DNA of 64,000 bases from Sinomonas cellulolyticus (GTDB taxonomy: Bacteria; Actinomycetota; Actinomycetes; Actinomycetales; Micrococcaceae), in NCBI RefSeq assembly GCF_014656475.1, contig NZ_BNCM01000004.1, positions 278,663 to 342,662 on the forward strand, read 5' to 3'. Below the pieces are notes generated by a model. It searched no databases, was not told the DNA's origin, and saw nothing but the letters and a program-made list of their open reading frames with translations. Position numbers and translations under genes: made by a program. Shown here in pieces: positions 44,701 to 56,867 of the stretch (the stretch's first letter is position 1; the number at the start of each line of letters is the position of its first letter).

Positions 44701-46616
44701 AGACGGAAGACTTCACGGTGGTCGGGGTCGGGGACATGTCCGGCGACGTGTTCGGCAACGGCATGCTCCTCTCCGAGCACATCCGCCTCGTCGCGGCCTT
44801 CGACCACCGCCACATCTTCCTCGACCCGACGCCCGACGCCGCGGCCTCCTTCACCGAGCGGCGCCGGCTCTTCGACCTCCCGCGCTCGTCGTGGGACGAC
44901 TACGACCGTGAGCTCATCAGCGCCGGCGGCGGCGTCTATCCCCGTACAGCGAAGTGGATTCCCGTCTCCGAGGAGGTCCGGGCGGCGCTCGGCCTGCCGG
45001 AGGGCACAACCCAGCTGAGCGTGAACGAGATGCTCCGCGCGATCCTGCTTGCCCCCGTGGACCTCTTCTACAACGGCGGCATCGGCACCTACGTCAAGGC
45101 GAGCACCGAGACCAATGCCGAAGTCGGCGACAAGGCCAACGATGCAATCCGCGTGGACGGCCGAGACCTCAGGGTGAAGGTGGTGGGCGAGGGCGGAAAT
45201 CTCGGCTTCACCCAGCGCGGGCGCATCGAGGCGGCCCTCCAGGGAGTGATCCTCAACACGGACGCGATTGACAACTCTGCTGGCGTGGACACGTCCGACC
45301 ACGAGGTCAACATCAAGATCTTCGTGGACCGTATGGTCACCGCGGGCAGGCTGCCCGCTTCTGAGCGCGCAGAGTTCCTGCACTCCATGACGGACGAGGT
45401 CGGACGGCTCGTCCTCGCGGACAACGTCGACCAGAACATCCTCCTCGTCAACGACCGCGCTCGCGTGGTGGAGTGGAGCCCGAGCTATGAGCGCCTCATG
45501 GACTGGCTCGAGACGGAGGCGGATCTCAATCGCGAGCTCGAGGCGCTGCCCACCACTGCGCAGCTGCACAAGCGGCTCGAGCAGGGGCAAGGACTGACCT
45601 CGCCTGAGCTCTCCGTTCTCGTGGCGTATGCCAAGATCGAGCTCACCGAGGCTCTGCGTGACAGCGACCTCGCCGATGACCCGTGGTTCACCGAGACCCT
45701 GCGCCAGTACTTCCCGGCGAAGCTTGCCGAGCGCTTCGCGGACGAACTCGATACCCATCCGCTGCGGCGCGAGATCATTGCGACCGTTGTGGCGAACGAC
45801 ATGATCAATCTGGGCGGCATCACGTTCGCGTTCCGGACGATCGAGGAGACGAGCGCCACGCCGGCTGCCGTGGCCAAGGCCTTCGTGGCCCTGCGCGAGA
45901 TCTACCGGCTCGACGATATGACCGCGGAGCTCAATGCGCTCCCGGCGTCGTTCCCGACCGAGCACTGGACAGCGATCCATCTCGACATCCGGCGCCTGCT
46001 CGACCGGGCAGTCCGATGGCTCCTCCATCAGGGGACCGGAGGCCAGTCGATCGCCGACCTCGTGGACAAGTACGGTACGCCCCTGGCGGCCCTCCGGGCC
46101 AAGCTCCTCGACTACCTCCGCGGGGAGGATGCGGACCGGGTGCAGCAGTGGCTCGGCCGGGCGCGCGCGTGGGGCCTGCTCGAGCGGCTTGCCCACCGGT
46201 GGGCGGAGCTCTTCGAGAGCTATGCCCTGCTGGACGTCGCCAGGATCGCGCAGACCACGGGTGCGAGCGTGGAACAGGTGGCGGGAGTCTACTACACCGT
46301 CTTCAACCGGTTCCACGTGGACAGCCTGCTCGAGCGCATCACGGCCCTGCCCCGGCGCGACCGCTGGGAGGCGCTCGCACGGGCTGCACTGCGCGACGAC
46401 CTCTACAGCACCGTGGCCGACTTCACCCGGTCGGTCATGGACGCCGCGCCCGACACGCTCGCTCCCGACGCTCGCCTCTCCGTCTGGGAGGACGAGCACC
46501 GCGAGCAGCTCGGCCGGGCGGCCGCGATGTTCGAGGAGGTCAACTCCCTTGAACGCGACGACATGGCTTCGCTCTCGGTAGCATTGAGGCTGCTGCGGTC
46601 CATCGTGCGCCCCTGA
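41739..46616 (+). CDS. NAD-specific glutamate dehydrogenase, large (GDH-180) class
   Basis: A 1625-residue enzyme, the usual length for this class (mycobacterial and Streptomyces type). The N-terminal half has regulatory ACT-like regions ('[16 protein letters not shown]'). The catalytic core is at about 790-1150: '[27 protein letters not shown]', '[15 protein letters not shown]', '[13 protein letters not shown]' and '[19 protein letters not shown]' (read in parts). It oxidatively deaminates glutamate to 2-oxoglutarate with NAD+. GTG 41739 follows GGAGGC. A hairpin lies 21 bases after the stop. A nearly equal-length open frame on the opposite strand is a codon-bias artefact. Confidence 0.95.
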   Translation: [1625 protein letters not shown]

Positions 46617-46637
46617 GCCGTCGTCTCGGGGCGCTGA

Positions 46638-46670
46638 AGCCGGGGCCGCGGGTCTTCCGCTGCCCCGGCT
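46638..46670 (+). terminator. Hairpin after the glutamate dehydrogenase gene
   Basis: 9-bp perfect inverted repeat: AGCCGGGGC 46638-46646 and GCCCCGGCT 46662-46670, 15-base loop. Confidence 0.55.
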
Positions 46671-46743
46671 CAGCTCCGCGGCCCGGTGCGGCGCCCCGAG
46701 GCGTGCCGTGCGCCGGCCGATCCCACAACGCGAGGCGGTACAG

Positions 46744-48216
46744 GTGGCCATCTTCACGGACCCGATCAGGGAACACGCGGATTTCGGTCCTGGGGACGCC
46801 GAATGGCTCCATCTGCTCGTCGGCGACTGGCAGCTGGTTGCCGACCTCGCCTTCGCCGATCTGGCGCTGTGGTTCCCGGATCCCGAGGACGGCTACGTCG
46901 CCCTCGCCCACGTCCGCCCGTCGACCACCCATACCGTCTTCCATGCGGATTTCGTGGGGGAGCGCATCCGGTCCGACCTCAAGCCGCTCGTCGACAGGGC
47001 CTGGGAGAGCCAGTCGATCGAGCGGCACCACGACACGAGCTTCAATTCGGAGATGGCCCTGCGCGTCGAGGCGGTGCCCTTCGTCCGCAACGGCAGGACC
47101 CTCGCCGTCGTGACCTCGCATCTGGACCTGTCGAGCTCCCGGATGCCGAGCCGCCTCGAGCTCACCTACCGGCAATGCGCCTACGACCTCCTGCGCATGG
47201 GGACCCTGGGCCTCTGGCCGGACTTCGCGTCGCCGACTGGTTCGCGCCGCGGGGCTCCACGCGTAGGCGACGGCCTGATCAGGCTGGACGCCGAGGGCAT
47301 CGTCCAGTACGCCAGCCCGAATGGAGTCTCGGCCTTCCGGCGCCTCGGCGGCGTGGAATCCCTCGAGGGGCGTTCCCTCGCGGAGGTCGCCACCGGACTG
47401 CTGAAGGACCGTCGCCTCGTCGATGAGACGCTCCCGCTCGTGGTGACGGGGCGGATGCCGTGGCGCAGCGAGATCGAGTCCCGCGGCGTGAGTCTCTCCC
47501 TGCGCGCCATTCCGTTGCGGGACGAGCATGAGCGCTTCGGCGCTCTGGTGCTGTGCCGCGACGTGTCCGAGCTCCGGCGGCGCGAGATGGAGCTCGTCAC
47601 GAAGGATGCAACCATCCGGGAGATCCACCATCGGGTCAAGAACAACCTCCAGACGGTGGCGGCGCTCCTGCGCATGCAGTCGCGGCGCATGAAGAGCGAG
47701 GAGGCCAAACAGGGGCTCGAGCAGGCGATGCGCCGGGTGGCGACGATCGCCCTCGTCCACGAGACGCTCTCGCAGGGTCTCACCCAGACGGTCGACTTCG
47801 ACGAGCTCATCGGCCGCCAGTTCCGCCTGTCCGCGGAGGTCGCCACCGAAGGCCAGCACGTGGCCACCCAGCGCCGCGGCGAATTCGGGGACCTGCCCAG
47901 TGACTTCGCCACCCCGCTCGCCCTCGTCATCAATGAGCTCGTGACGAACGCCGTGGAGCATGGCCTCGCCCAGCGGTCGGGCACGGTGTGGCTCACCGCA
48001 AACCGGCACCGGGATGCGAGTGGCAGCGAGGTGCTGGAGGTCACGGTGGAGGACGACGGCGTCGGGCTGGCTCCGGCGGGTTCGCGCCACGAGGGGCTGG
48101 GCCTGCAGATTGTCCGGACGCTCGTCACCAGCGAATTGGGCGGTTCGATCGACTGGCACCGGCGCGAGGGGGGCGGGACCGTTGTCCGGATCGTCTTGAG
48201 GCCGGGTCAGGAATGA
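46744..48216 (+). CDS. PdtaS-type cytosolic sensor histidine kinase
   Basis: A 490-residue kinase without membrane helices. An N-terminal GAF-like domain ('AEWLHLLVGDWQLVADLAFADLALWF') precedes a PAS domain at about 180-285. The HisKA_2-type dimerisation segment 'IREIHHRVKNNLQTVAALLRMQSRRM' is at about 297-322, and the ATPase domain has 'LVINELVTNAVEHGL' and 'VEDDGVGLAP'. Domain order equals mycobacterial PdtaS, which signals to the RNA-binding regulator PdtaR; no pdtaR is in the window. GTG 46744 after GAGGCGG is preferred to an in-frame GTG 36 bases upstream, because homologues start here. It converges on whiB1 with a hairpin between. Confidence 0.92.
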   Translation: MAIFTDPIREHADFGPGDAEWLHLLVGDWQLVADLAFADLALWFPDPEDGYVALAHVRPSTTHTVFHADFVGERIRSDLKPLVDRAWESQSIERHHDTSFNSEMALRVEAVPFVRNGRTLAVVTSHLDLSSSRMPSRLELTYRQCAYDLLRMGTLGLWPDFASPTGSRRGAPRVGDGLIRLDAEGIVQYASPNGVSAFRRLGGVESLEGRSLAEVATGLLKDRRLVDETLPLVVTGRMPWRSEIESRGVSLSLRAIPLRDEHERFGALVLCRDVSELRRREMELVTKDATIREIHHRVKNNLQTVAALLRMQSRRMKSEEAKQGLEQAMRRVATIALVHETLSQGLTQTVDFDELIGRQFRLSAEVATEGQHVATQRRGEFGDLPSDFATPLALVINELVTNAVEHGLAQRSGTVWLTANRHRDASGSEVLEVTVEDDGVGLAPAGSRHEGLGLQIVRTLVTSELGGSIDWHRREGGGTVVRIVLRPGQE

Positions 48217-48236
48217 GCCGGCCCCTGACACGGAAG

Positions 48237-48279
48237 GAGCCTCCGTTGCCACCAGCTCGGCTGGCGGACACGGAGGCTC
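48237..48279. terminator. Bidirectional terminator between the PdtaS and WhiB genes
   Basis: GAGCCTCCGT (48237-48246) and ACGGAGGCTC (48270-48279) are perfect arms; inner bases pair further (CCAGC/GCTGG). Confidence 0.72.
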
Positions 48280-48315
48280 GGGTCTGACGAGGATGGCCCC
48301 GTCAGGAGGGACGAA

Positions 48316-48564
48316 TCAAGACGCGCGGCGGGCGCGGGCGGCGCGCCGCTTGAGGGCACGGCGCTCGTCTTCGCTCATTCCACCCCACACGCCAGCGTCC
48401 TGGCCGCTCTCGAGGGCCCACTGAAGGCAGGTGTCCACAACCGGGCAGCGGCGGCAGACGCTCTTGGCCTCTTCGATCTGCAGGAGGGCCGGCCCGGTGT
48501 TCCCCACGGGGAAGAAGAGTTCGGGGTCCTTGTCGAGGCAGGCCGCGCGGTCACGCCAATCCAT
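48316..48564 (-). CDS. whiB1: WhiB1-type iron-sulfur transcription regulator
   Basis: An 82-residue WhiB-family protein. The four 4Fe-4S ligands are Cys9, Cys37, Cys40 and Cys46 (C...C-x2-C-x5-C), followed by the signature turn GVWGG and a basic tail (ALKRRAARARRAS). Length and the 'WRDRAACLDKDPELFFP' start fit the essential, NO-responsive WhiB1 subclass, which binds the housekeeping sigma factor. ATG 48564. A CRP-like palindrome lies 38 bases upstream of the start, resembling the CRP control known for mycobacterial whiB1. It converges on the PdtaS gene. Confidence 0.93.
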   Translation of the reverse strand: MDWRDRAACLDKDPELFFPVGNTGPALLQIEEAKSVCRRCPVVDTCLQWALESGQDAGVWGGMSEDERRALKRRAARARRAS

Positions 48565-48601
48565 GGTTGAAGAGCAACTCCATTCTGAGGGGACAGCAGC
48601 T

Positions 48602-48617
48602 TGTGAAAAGATTCACG
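48602..48617 (-). promoter_or_regulatory. CRP-family binding-site candidate upstream of whiB1
   Basis: TGTGA-AAAGAT-TCACG matches the CRP consensus TGTGA-N6-TCACA in nine of ten positions. It lies 38-53 bases upstream of the whiB1 ATG, in an otherwise GC-poor promoter region. Confidence 0.55.
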
Positions 48618-48784
48618 AGGCCGTCCAAAGCAAAGGGGCCGATCTGGCCCCGCGGTCAACTCCGTTAAGGTTGTCACGTTAACTTGGTGTAAACAAGGGG
48701 TCCGGGCGAGGATTCGCGCCGGTGCGGCGAGGTATGCATCACATCGCCCCATGGTCGACGCACGGGTCTTCGAGCCGCACAGGG

Positions 48785-48790
48785 TATCGT
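48785..48790 (+). promoter_or_regulatory. -10-like hexamer predicting a leaderless mRNA for the small membrane protein
   Basis: TATCGT ends 6 bases before GTG 48797. Confidence 0.42.
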
Positions 48791-48796
48791 GCCGGT

Positions 48797-49279
48797 GTGC
48801 CACCCACACAACCGCCTTCCCCTGCGGGCCCGTCGTCCCGTCCGTGGACCCTCGTCGCGCTCGTGGCCATCGTTCTCCTCGAAGCAGCCGTGCTCGCTGG
48901 ATTCGCGGTGTTCTACCTGGTTTCGCTAGTGGCCGGCGCCGCAGCGACGTCGCCGGGAGGAGCCGCGTTCACCCTCGTGCTGCTTGCTGCCTTTGCTGCA
49001 TGGCTCGCTACAGCCGGGCTCTCGCTGTGGCGCGGCAGGCGGTGGCCGCGCTCTGCAGTGCTGGTGACCCAGCTCTTCGCGCTGACTATCGGGGTACCCA
49101 CCCTCACGAGCGGCGTGGTCGGCTTCGGGCTCGCCATCCTGATCCCTGCGGCGGCCGCGCTCATCCTGCTGTTCGAACGGAGAGTTCTGTCGATCACGCA
49201 GGGGAGCGGGCCGCCTCGTTCGCGGGGGAATTCGTCTGAGACTGGGGAGCCCGGACCTGGCGGGCGGGGCCGCAGGTAG
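48797..49279 (+). CDS. Small integral membrane protein of unknown function
   Basis: A 160-residue protein. A Pro/Ser-rich N-terminus (about 18 residues) precedes four hydrophobic segments: 'LVALVAIVLLEAAVLAGFAVFYLV', 'AAFTLVLLAAFAAWLATAGL', 'SAVLVTQLFALTIGVPTL' and 'FGLAILIPAAAALILLF'. A polar Gly/Arg-rich tail follows. Such four-helix proteins are common in Micrococcaceae, and no function can be read. GTG 48797 is chosen from the adjacent -10-like box and the start of the predicted topology; longer in-frame starts upstream lack support. It is divergent from whiB1. Confidence 0.7.
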   Translation: MPPTQPPSPAGPSSRPWTLVALVAIVLLEAAVLAGFAVFYLVSLVAGAAATSPGGAAFTLVLLAAFAAWLATAGLSLWRGRRWPRSAVLVTQLFALTIGVPTLTSGVVGFGLAILIPAAAALILLFERRVLSITQGSGPPRSRGNSSETGEPGPGGRGRR

Positions 49280-49390
49280 TAGCCCCCGCGTCGGGGAGGA
49301 GTCAGATCGGCGCATCACGGTCCGGAGTTGGGCCGGAGGCGGCTCACCGCGCGGCAGCAGGAACGAGTCGTTGGGTGCGCGGAAGCTGGG

Positions 49391-52300
49391 TCAGGTGTGG
49401 CCGGGGTGGGAAGTCGCGGGGCTCGGGGGCCTCGCGGGGCTGAGGCTCTCCGGAGCGAGCCCGAGCTGCGCCTCAATCTGGGTGCCTGAGACGAGGACGA
49501 CCGCTCTTCCCGGAACGACTGCTGAGGGCACCTCGACGCGGACACCGAAGAAGTCGCCGTCGCTCGCTCCGCGCGGCTGCAGGAGCAGGCCCGTTCCGCC
49601 ATACCGCGCTCGCAGAGCGACCTGCGACCGCGCTGTCAGGTTCTGGCCCGGCGGTGCCGCCGCAACGACCGAGGCGCCGGCGTCGAGCAGCTGGGCGAGC
49701 AGGACGTCCTCCTCTGGGGCGAGCCAGTGGGCGTCGTCGACGAGGACCACCGGTGCAGGCCCTCCCCTTGGGGAGCGGTCGGTAATGCTTGCGAGCAGGC
49801 GCTCCCAAGCGGGGAGCCGATCCCCGGGCAGGGGAGCGACGAATTCCACGTGCGGGTTCATCCGGGGCAGTGCCACCATGAAGGCGCTCTTGCCGGTGCC
49901 CGGCCCTCCGAGCGCAAGGAGCGCTTCCCCCGAGCCGAGCCGGAGGGAGAGCGGACGCACCTCATCGCCCGCAAGGCCGACCACGAGCCGCGTGTCTCGG
50001 GCCCCCGCCACCGCGCTATCCTTGGCCGCCAGCGCGGCTATCTCCTCTGCCAGAGCGAGCTGGGGAAGAGGATCTACCCGGAAAGGCCGGGGCCCTGCCG
50101 CAGCACGCCGTGGTCGGTGCTGTCCCGGCCGCGTGCCTCCGAGTTGGCTCAGCAGGGCGCCCGCTGCGGTGGGTGGCTCCGAGTAGCACTGGACCGCGCA
50201 CGCTGCTTCCGGTGCGAGGGTTCCGGCCGCTGCTGCGCGACCCGACAGCGAGGGCATTGCTGGAAGCCGCGGCCATGCCAGCCGTGCCTCTTCCGTCGCA
50301 CCGACTGGAAAGAAGAGGCGTGCGGGCATTCCGCCGAACGCACGGGATGACGAGAGCTCGCGGTGCCCGCCAGCGATGACGGTCACACCTGCGGAGGCGC
50401 CGTCGCGGACTAGGCTGCCCAGTGCTTCCTCGGCCCAGGCAAGCGGGCCTGACCTGAAGGAGGAGGTCCACGTCCCCCAACCTGTGACGATCAGGACAAG
50501 CGACGTGCAGCGCTCGACGCCTCCGCGACCAACTCGCTGCGCGCATTCTTCCCCCAGTCGGGCGAGTACGCGTCCCGCCCGCCTCGGCTCGCCGATGCCC
50601 ACCCATGAGCCGACGCGGGGATGGTCCCTGATGAACGCGAGCGAGCCGTCGCCGTCGAGGATGTAGAGGTGCCGGAGGGGAACGCCCTCGACGAGTTGCA
50701 CGGCGGTCGTGGCCAACGCCTCTGCCGCTCCTGATCCGGATGGGCCGACGAAGGCCAGATGCCCGTGCCGCTCGGCCGACCAGCCTAAGGCCGCTGTCCG
50801 TTGTTCGTGCGGAAGATCCGCGACGCCAAGCTGTACCTCGTCTGGGTCTTGCCTGCCGGCCTCACGCGCCGACGGTGCCGTTCCCCAGGCCAGAGACTCG
50901 GGAAGGGGCGGGGCGACCGGAGTCCGTACAGGCGTCCCCGCGACGCGGTCCCACGCTTCGACGGCGGCGGCGACGATTGACGCGCCTGCTTCCGCGGGCG
51001 TTGGGTCGGCCGGCACCTCCTCATGCGACCCGACCTCGCGATCGAGCCAGGACAATGCATCGGCGACACACACGTCCTTCTGCCGCCCATCGACCGCTGT
51101 CACGGTGAGCGACGCCGACTGGAACTCAACAGGCTCCCCGCCGCCTACAGAAAGATAGGCGCGGCCGGGGAGTCGCACGGGGATCCTTGCCGCGAGGGGG
51201 CTGCCGATGACATCTCTCGACTCTCCCTCGTTCTGCATGCGGAGCGCGATGCTCGTCGTGACATTCGCCCGGATGTCCGCGGAGATCGCGCCCTGAGGCC
51301 GCTGCGTGGCCATGACCAAGTGCATGCCGAGCGAACGGCCCACGGTCGCGATCCGCATGAGCTCGGCGAGGGCCTCAGCTGACTCCTCGACGAGGACCCT
51401 GAACTCGTCCACGACGATCATGAGGCGCGGCAGCCCGTCGCCGCCGCGCCGGGCGTAGTCTGTGAGGTCGGCCGCTTGGGCCGCCGCGAGGAGCCGCTCG
51501 CGGCGTCTGAGCTCTGCCCGAAGGGAGGCCAGAGTGCGATCCATCCCTCCTTCAGCCAGATCGGTCACCAGCCCGACGCAGTGTGGCAACCCGGTGAGCG
51601 GGCCCAGCCCCGACCCGCCCTTGAAATCGAGGAACAGGAACGTCACCTCAGTCGGAGCGTGGAGCGCCGCCGTCACAGCGATGAGGCTGCGCAGGAGTTC
51701 GGACTTGCCGGAGCCCGTCGTTCCCGCCACGAGGAGATGGGGTCCCTCGGCGACGAGATCAAGGCTGACTCGGCCGCCGTCGCTCCGTCCGAGCGGAATG
51801 CGGAGTCCCGGTTGACGAGCAGTGCGGGTCCAGGCTGCCGCGATGCCGTCGGCGTCACGAGGGACGGTTTCGTCGAGACCACAGCGCTCGGGGATCCCGG
51901 CGTCGTCGTCCGCCGCCACCTGCTGGGCTGCGTGTCGAGCAGCTGTCTCAAACGCCTGGCTGGGCATGAGGTCGGGGGCGAAGGATGACGCCTGCCCTGC
52001 GGAGCTGAACCAGGCACAACCAGCGCCGAGGCGCACCACGGCGTCGGGGGCCGGGCCCGCCGCCTCGGCGGCAGCCACAACGGGCCATCCGGCGGCGCTT
52101 GCGGCGAGGACCGCATCCGACTCAGCGGAGGGGAGAGCTATGACAGCTACTGGTGCGCAGCGTTCGGCCGCGGCGAGAAGGCGCTCTGCGCGAGCTCCAG
52201 CGGGCAGGAGACGGACGCGCGGCAGGTAGCGGGCGGCAAGCCTGATGCCGTCCTCACCGCCAACGACGAGCACCCGCAGCCGCGAGGCCGCCGGCACGAC

Positions 52301-53455
52301 GGCGAGCTGGAGCAAAATTGACCGCAGCATGGCCTGGACCTCCGCCTGAGCTCCCTCGATCGCGAGGCTGCCCTGCAGGGGAACGGTGAAGGGCGCATCT
52401 CTGAGGACGGGCGGCTGGGGTGACTGCGGTGAGCCGGGCTCGATCACGATATTCGCCGGCATATCCGTCGTCCCGAGCCGCAGGTGAATTGGCGCGGCAT
52501 CGCTGTCCCCGCTGCCTGCCGGCCGGGCCACGCGGTCCTCGGGAGATGGGGCGGTTCCGCGAGCCACTCCGGCGGTGCGCGCGAGAATTCCCAGGTGGGG
52601 TGAGGTGCTGAGACGGCGCACCCCGTCGTCGGCGGCCGCTTCTGCCAGCCTGCGGGCGAAGTCACGGCGGGCGGAGCGACCCTCAAAGAGGGGGATCAGC
52701 GGCGAGATCGCCGAGACGGCCGTGAAGGCGAGGAATACCCACATGCCTGTCAGGAGGGCCATTCCCACCCCGATCAGGAGCGGCAGGACGGCCATCGTGA
52801 GGATGGCGACCCGACGCGCTGGGGGAGGGTGCCTTTCCACCCGCAGCGGTGCCGGGCGGCCGGATCCCGCCCTGGGGTCGAGCAGAGGGCGGTCGGACGC
52901 GAATTCGACCGTGCAGGTGCTCGAACCGATCCGGAACGCTTGGCCCGTGGCGAGGTGGGAGTGTTCGATCCGCTGGCCCTGGAGCCACACGCCGTTCGCG
53001 CTGCCGAGATCGCGAAGTACGACGCCCGAATCGGTCACCTCCATCTCCGCGTGATCCCTGGAGAGGTCAGGGTCGTGGAGTGAAATGACGCCATGGGTGC
53101 CCCTCGATACCCGGCCCAGACGGGTGGTTCCTCGCCTGAGGGGGAGCACGGTGCCCGCGGCGGGCCCTGATTGCACCGCGAGCGCGAGCGGGGGAGGAGC
53201 GTCCGGTCGGGAGGGGTGAGCGCCGGCCACGAGGATCGCGCCCCCTGTCAACGGGGGATCACCGATCTGGAGCCTGTCGAGGGAGACCCCTCCCACTGTG
53301 AATCGGCTTGTTCCCACAGTGCAGGCCAATGCCTTGGCCAGCTCAGACCCGTGCGCGCCAACGGGGGCCGAGACGACGATTTCGCGTCGTCGGGATACTG
53401 GCTCAGAAGACCCCTGAGGCGGTGTGAGAGAGATAACAGTACAGTGCAGTTCCAT
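49391..53455 (-). CDS. FHA-FtsK/SpoIIIE ATPase, type VII secretion EccC/EssC-like
   Basis: A 1354-residue protein. A beta-rich N-terminal region (about 1-90) is followed by an FHA domain at about 115-190 ('DLSRDHAEMEV', 'LRDLGSANGVWLQG'). Two membrane helices lie at about 220-260, then three FtsK-type domains. Domain 1 has an intact Walker A 'GTTGSGKSELL' at about 575-582. Domain 2 near 900 reads 'GPSGSGAAEAL' and lacks the Walker A Lys. Domain 3 near 1185 has 'GGPGTGKSAF'. This is the EssC/EccC plan, the motor of type VII secretion. No WXG100 substrate, EccB/D or EssB genes are in the window. ATG 53455 follows GGGGGGA. Confidence 0.9.
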   Translation of the reverse strand: MELHCTVISLTPPQGSSEPVSRRREIVVSAPVGAHGSELAKALACTVGTSRFTVGGVSLDRLQIGDPPLTGGAILVAGAHPSRPDAPPPLALAVQSGPAAGTVLPLRRGTTRLGRVSRGTHGVISLHDPDLSRDHAEMEVTDSGVVLRDLGSANGVWLQGQRIEHSHLATGQAFRIGSSTCTVEFASDRPLLDPRAGSGRPAPLRVERHPPPARRVAILTMAVLPLLIGVGMALLTGMWVFLAFTAVSAISPLIPLFEGRSARRDFARRLAEAAADDGVRRLSTSPHLGILARTAGVARGTAPSPEDRVARPAGSGDSDAAPIHLRLGTTDMPANIVIEPGSPQSPQPPVLRDAPFTVPLQGSLAIEGAQAEVQAMLRSILLQLAVVPAASRLRVLVVGGEDGIRLAARYLPRVRLLPAGARAERLLAAAERCAPVAVIALPSAESDAVLAASAAGWPVVAAAEAAGPAPDAVVRLGAGCAWFSSAGQASSFAPDLMPSQAFETAARHAAQQVAADDDAGIPERCGLDETVPRDADGIAAAWTRTARQPGLRIPLGRSDGGRVSLDLVAEGPHLLVAGTTGSGKSELLRSLIAVTAALHAPTEVTFLFLDFKGGSGLGPLTGLPHCVGLVTDLAEGGMDRTLASLRAELRRRERLLAAAQAADLTDYARRGGDGLPRLMIVVDEFRVLVEESAEALAELMRIATVGRSLGMHLVMATQRPQGAISADIRANVTTSIALRMQNEGESRDVIGSPLAARIPVRLPGRAYLSVGGGEPVEFQSASLTVTAVDGRQKDVCVADALSWLDREVGSHEEVPADPTPAEAGASIVAAAVEAWDRVAGTPVRTPVAPPLPESLAWGTAPSAREAGRQDPDEVQLGVADLPHEQRTAALGWSAERHGHLAFVGPSGSGAAEALATTAVQLVEGVPLRHLYILDGDGSLAFIRDHPRVGSWVGIGEPRRAGRVLARLGEECAQRVGRGGVERCTSLVLIVTGWGTWTSSFRSGPLAWAEEALGSLVRDGASAGVTVIAGGHRELSSSRAFGGMPARLFFPVGATEEARLAWPRLPAMPSLSGRAAAAGTLAPEAACAVQCYSEPPTAAGALLSQLGGTRPGQHRPRRAAAGPRPFRVDPLPQLALAEEIAALAAKDSAVAGARDTRLVVGLAGDEVRPLSLRLGSGEALLALGGPGTGKSAFMVALPRMNPHVEFVAPLPGDRLPAWERLLASITDRSPRGGPAPVVLVDDAHWLAPEEDVLLAQLLDAGASVVAAAPPGQNLTARSQVALRARYGGTGLLLQPRGASDGDFFGVRVEVPSAVVPGRAVVLVSGTQIEAQLGLAPESLSPARPPSPATSHPGHT

Positions 53456-53532
53456 GGTCCCCCCGTCGGAGACGGCCGGGGGCGCCGGCCGCTGCGCCAA
53501 GCGTAGGGCGCGATGTGGGAGGACAGGTGTCC

Positions 53533-56863
<3,331 letters not shown>

Positions 56864-56867
<4 letters not shown>

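Noticed and set aside
41775..46757. A 1660-codon open frame on the minus strand, antisense to the glutamate dehydrogenase gene
   Set aside because: The plus-strand product has clear enzyme motifs along its whole length. High-GC codon bias keeps the opposite frame open, and its translation is Arg/Leu/Val/Asp-rich without any motif.
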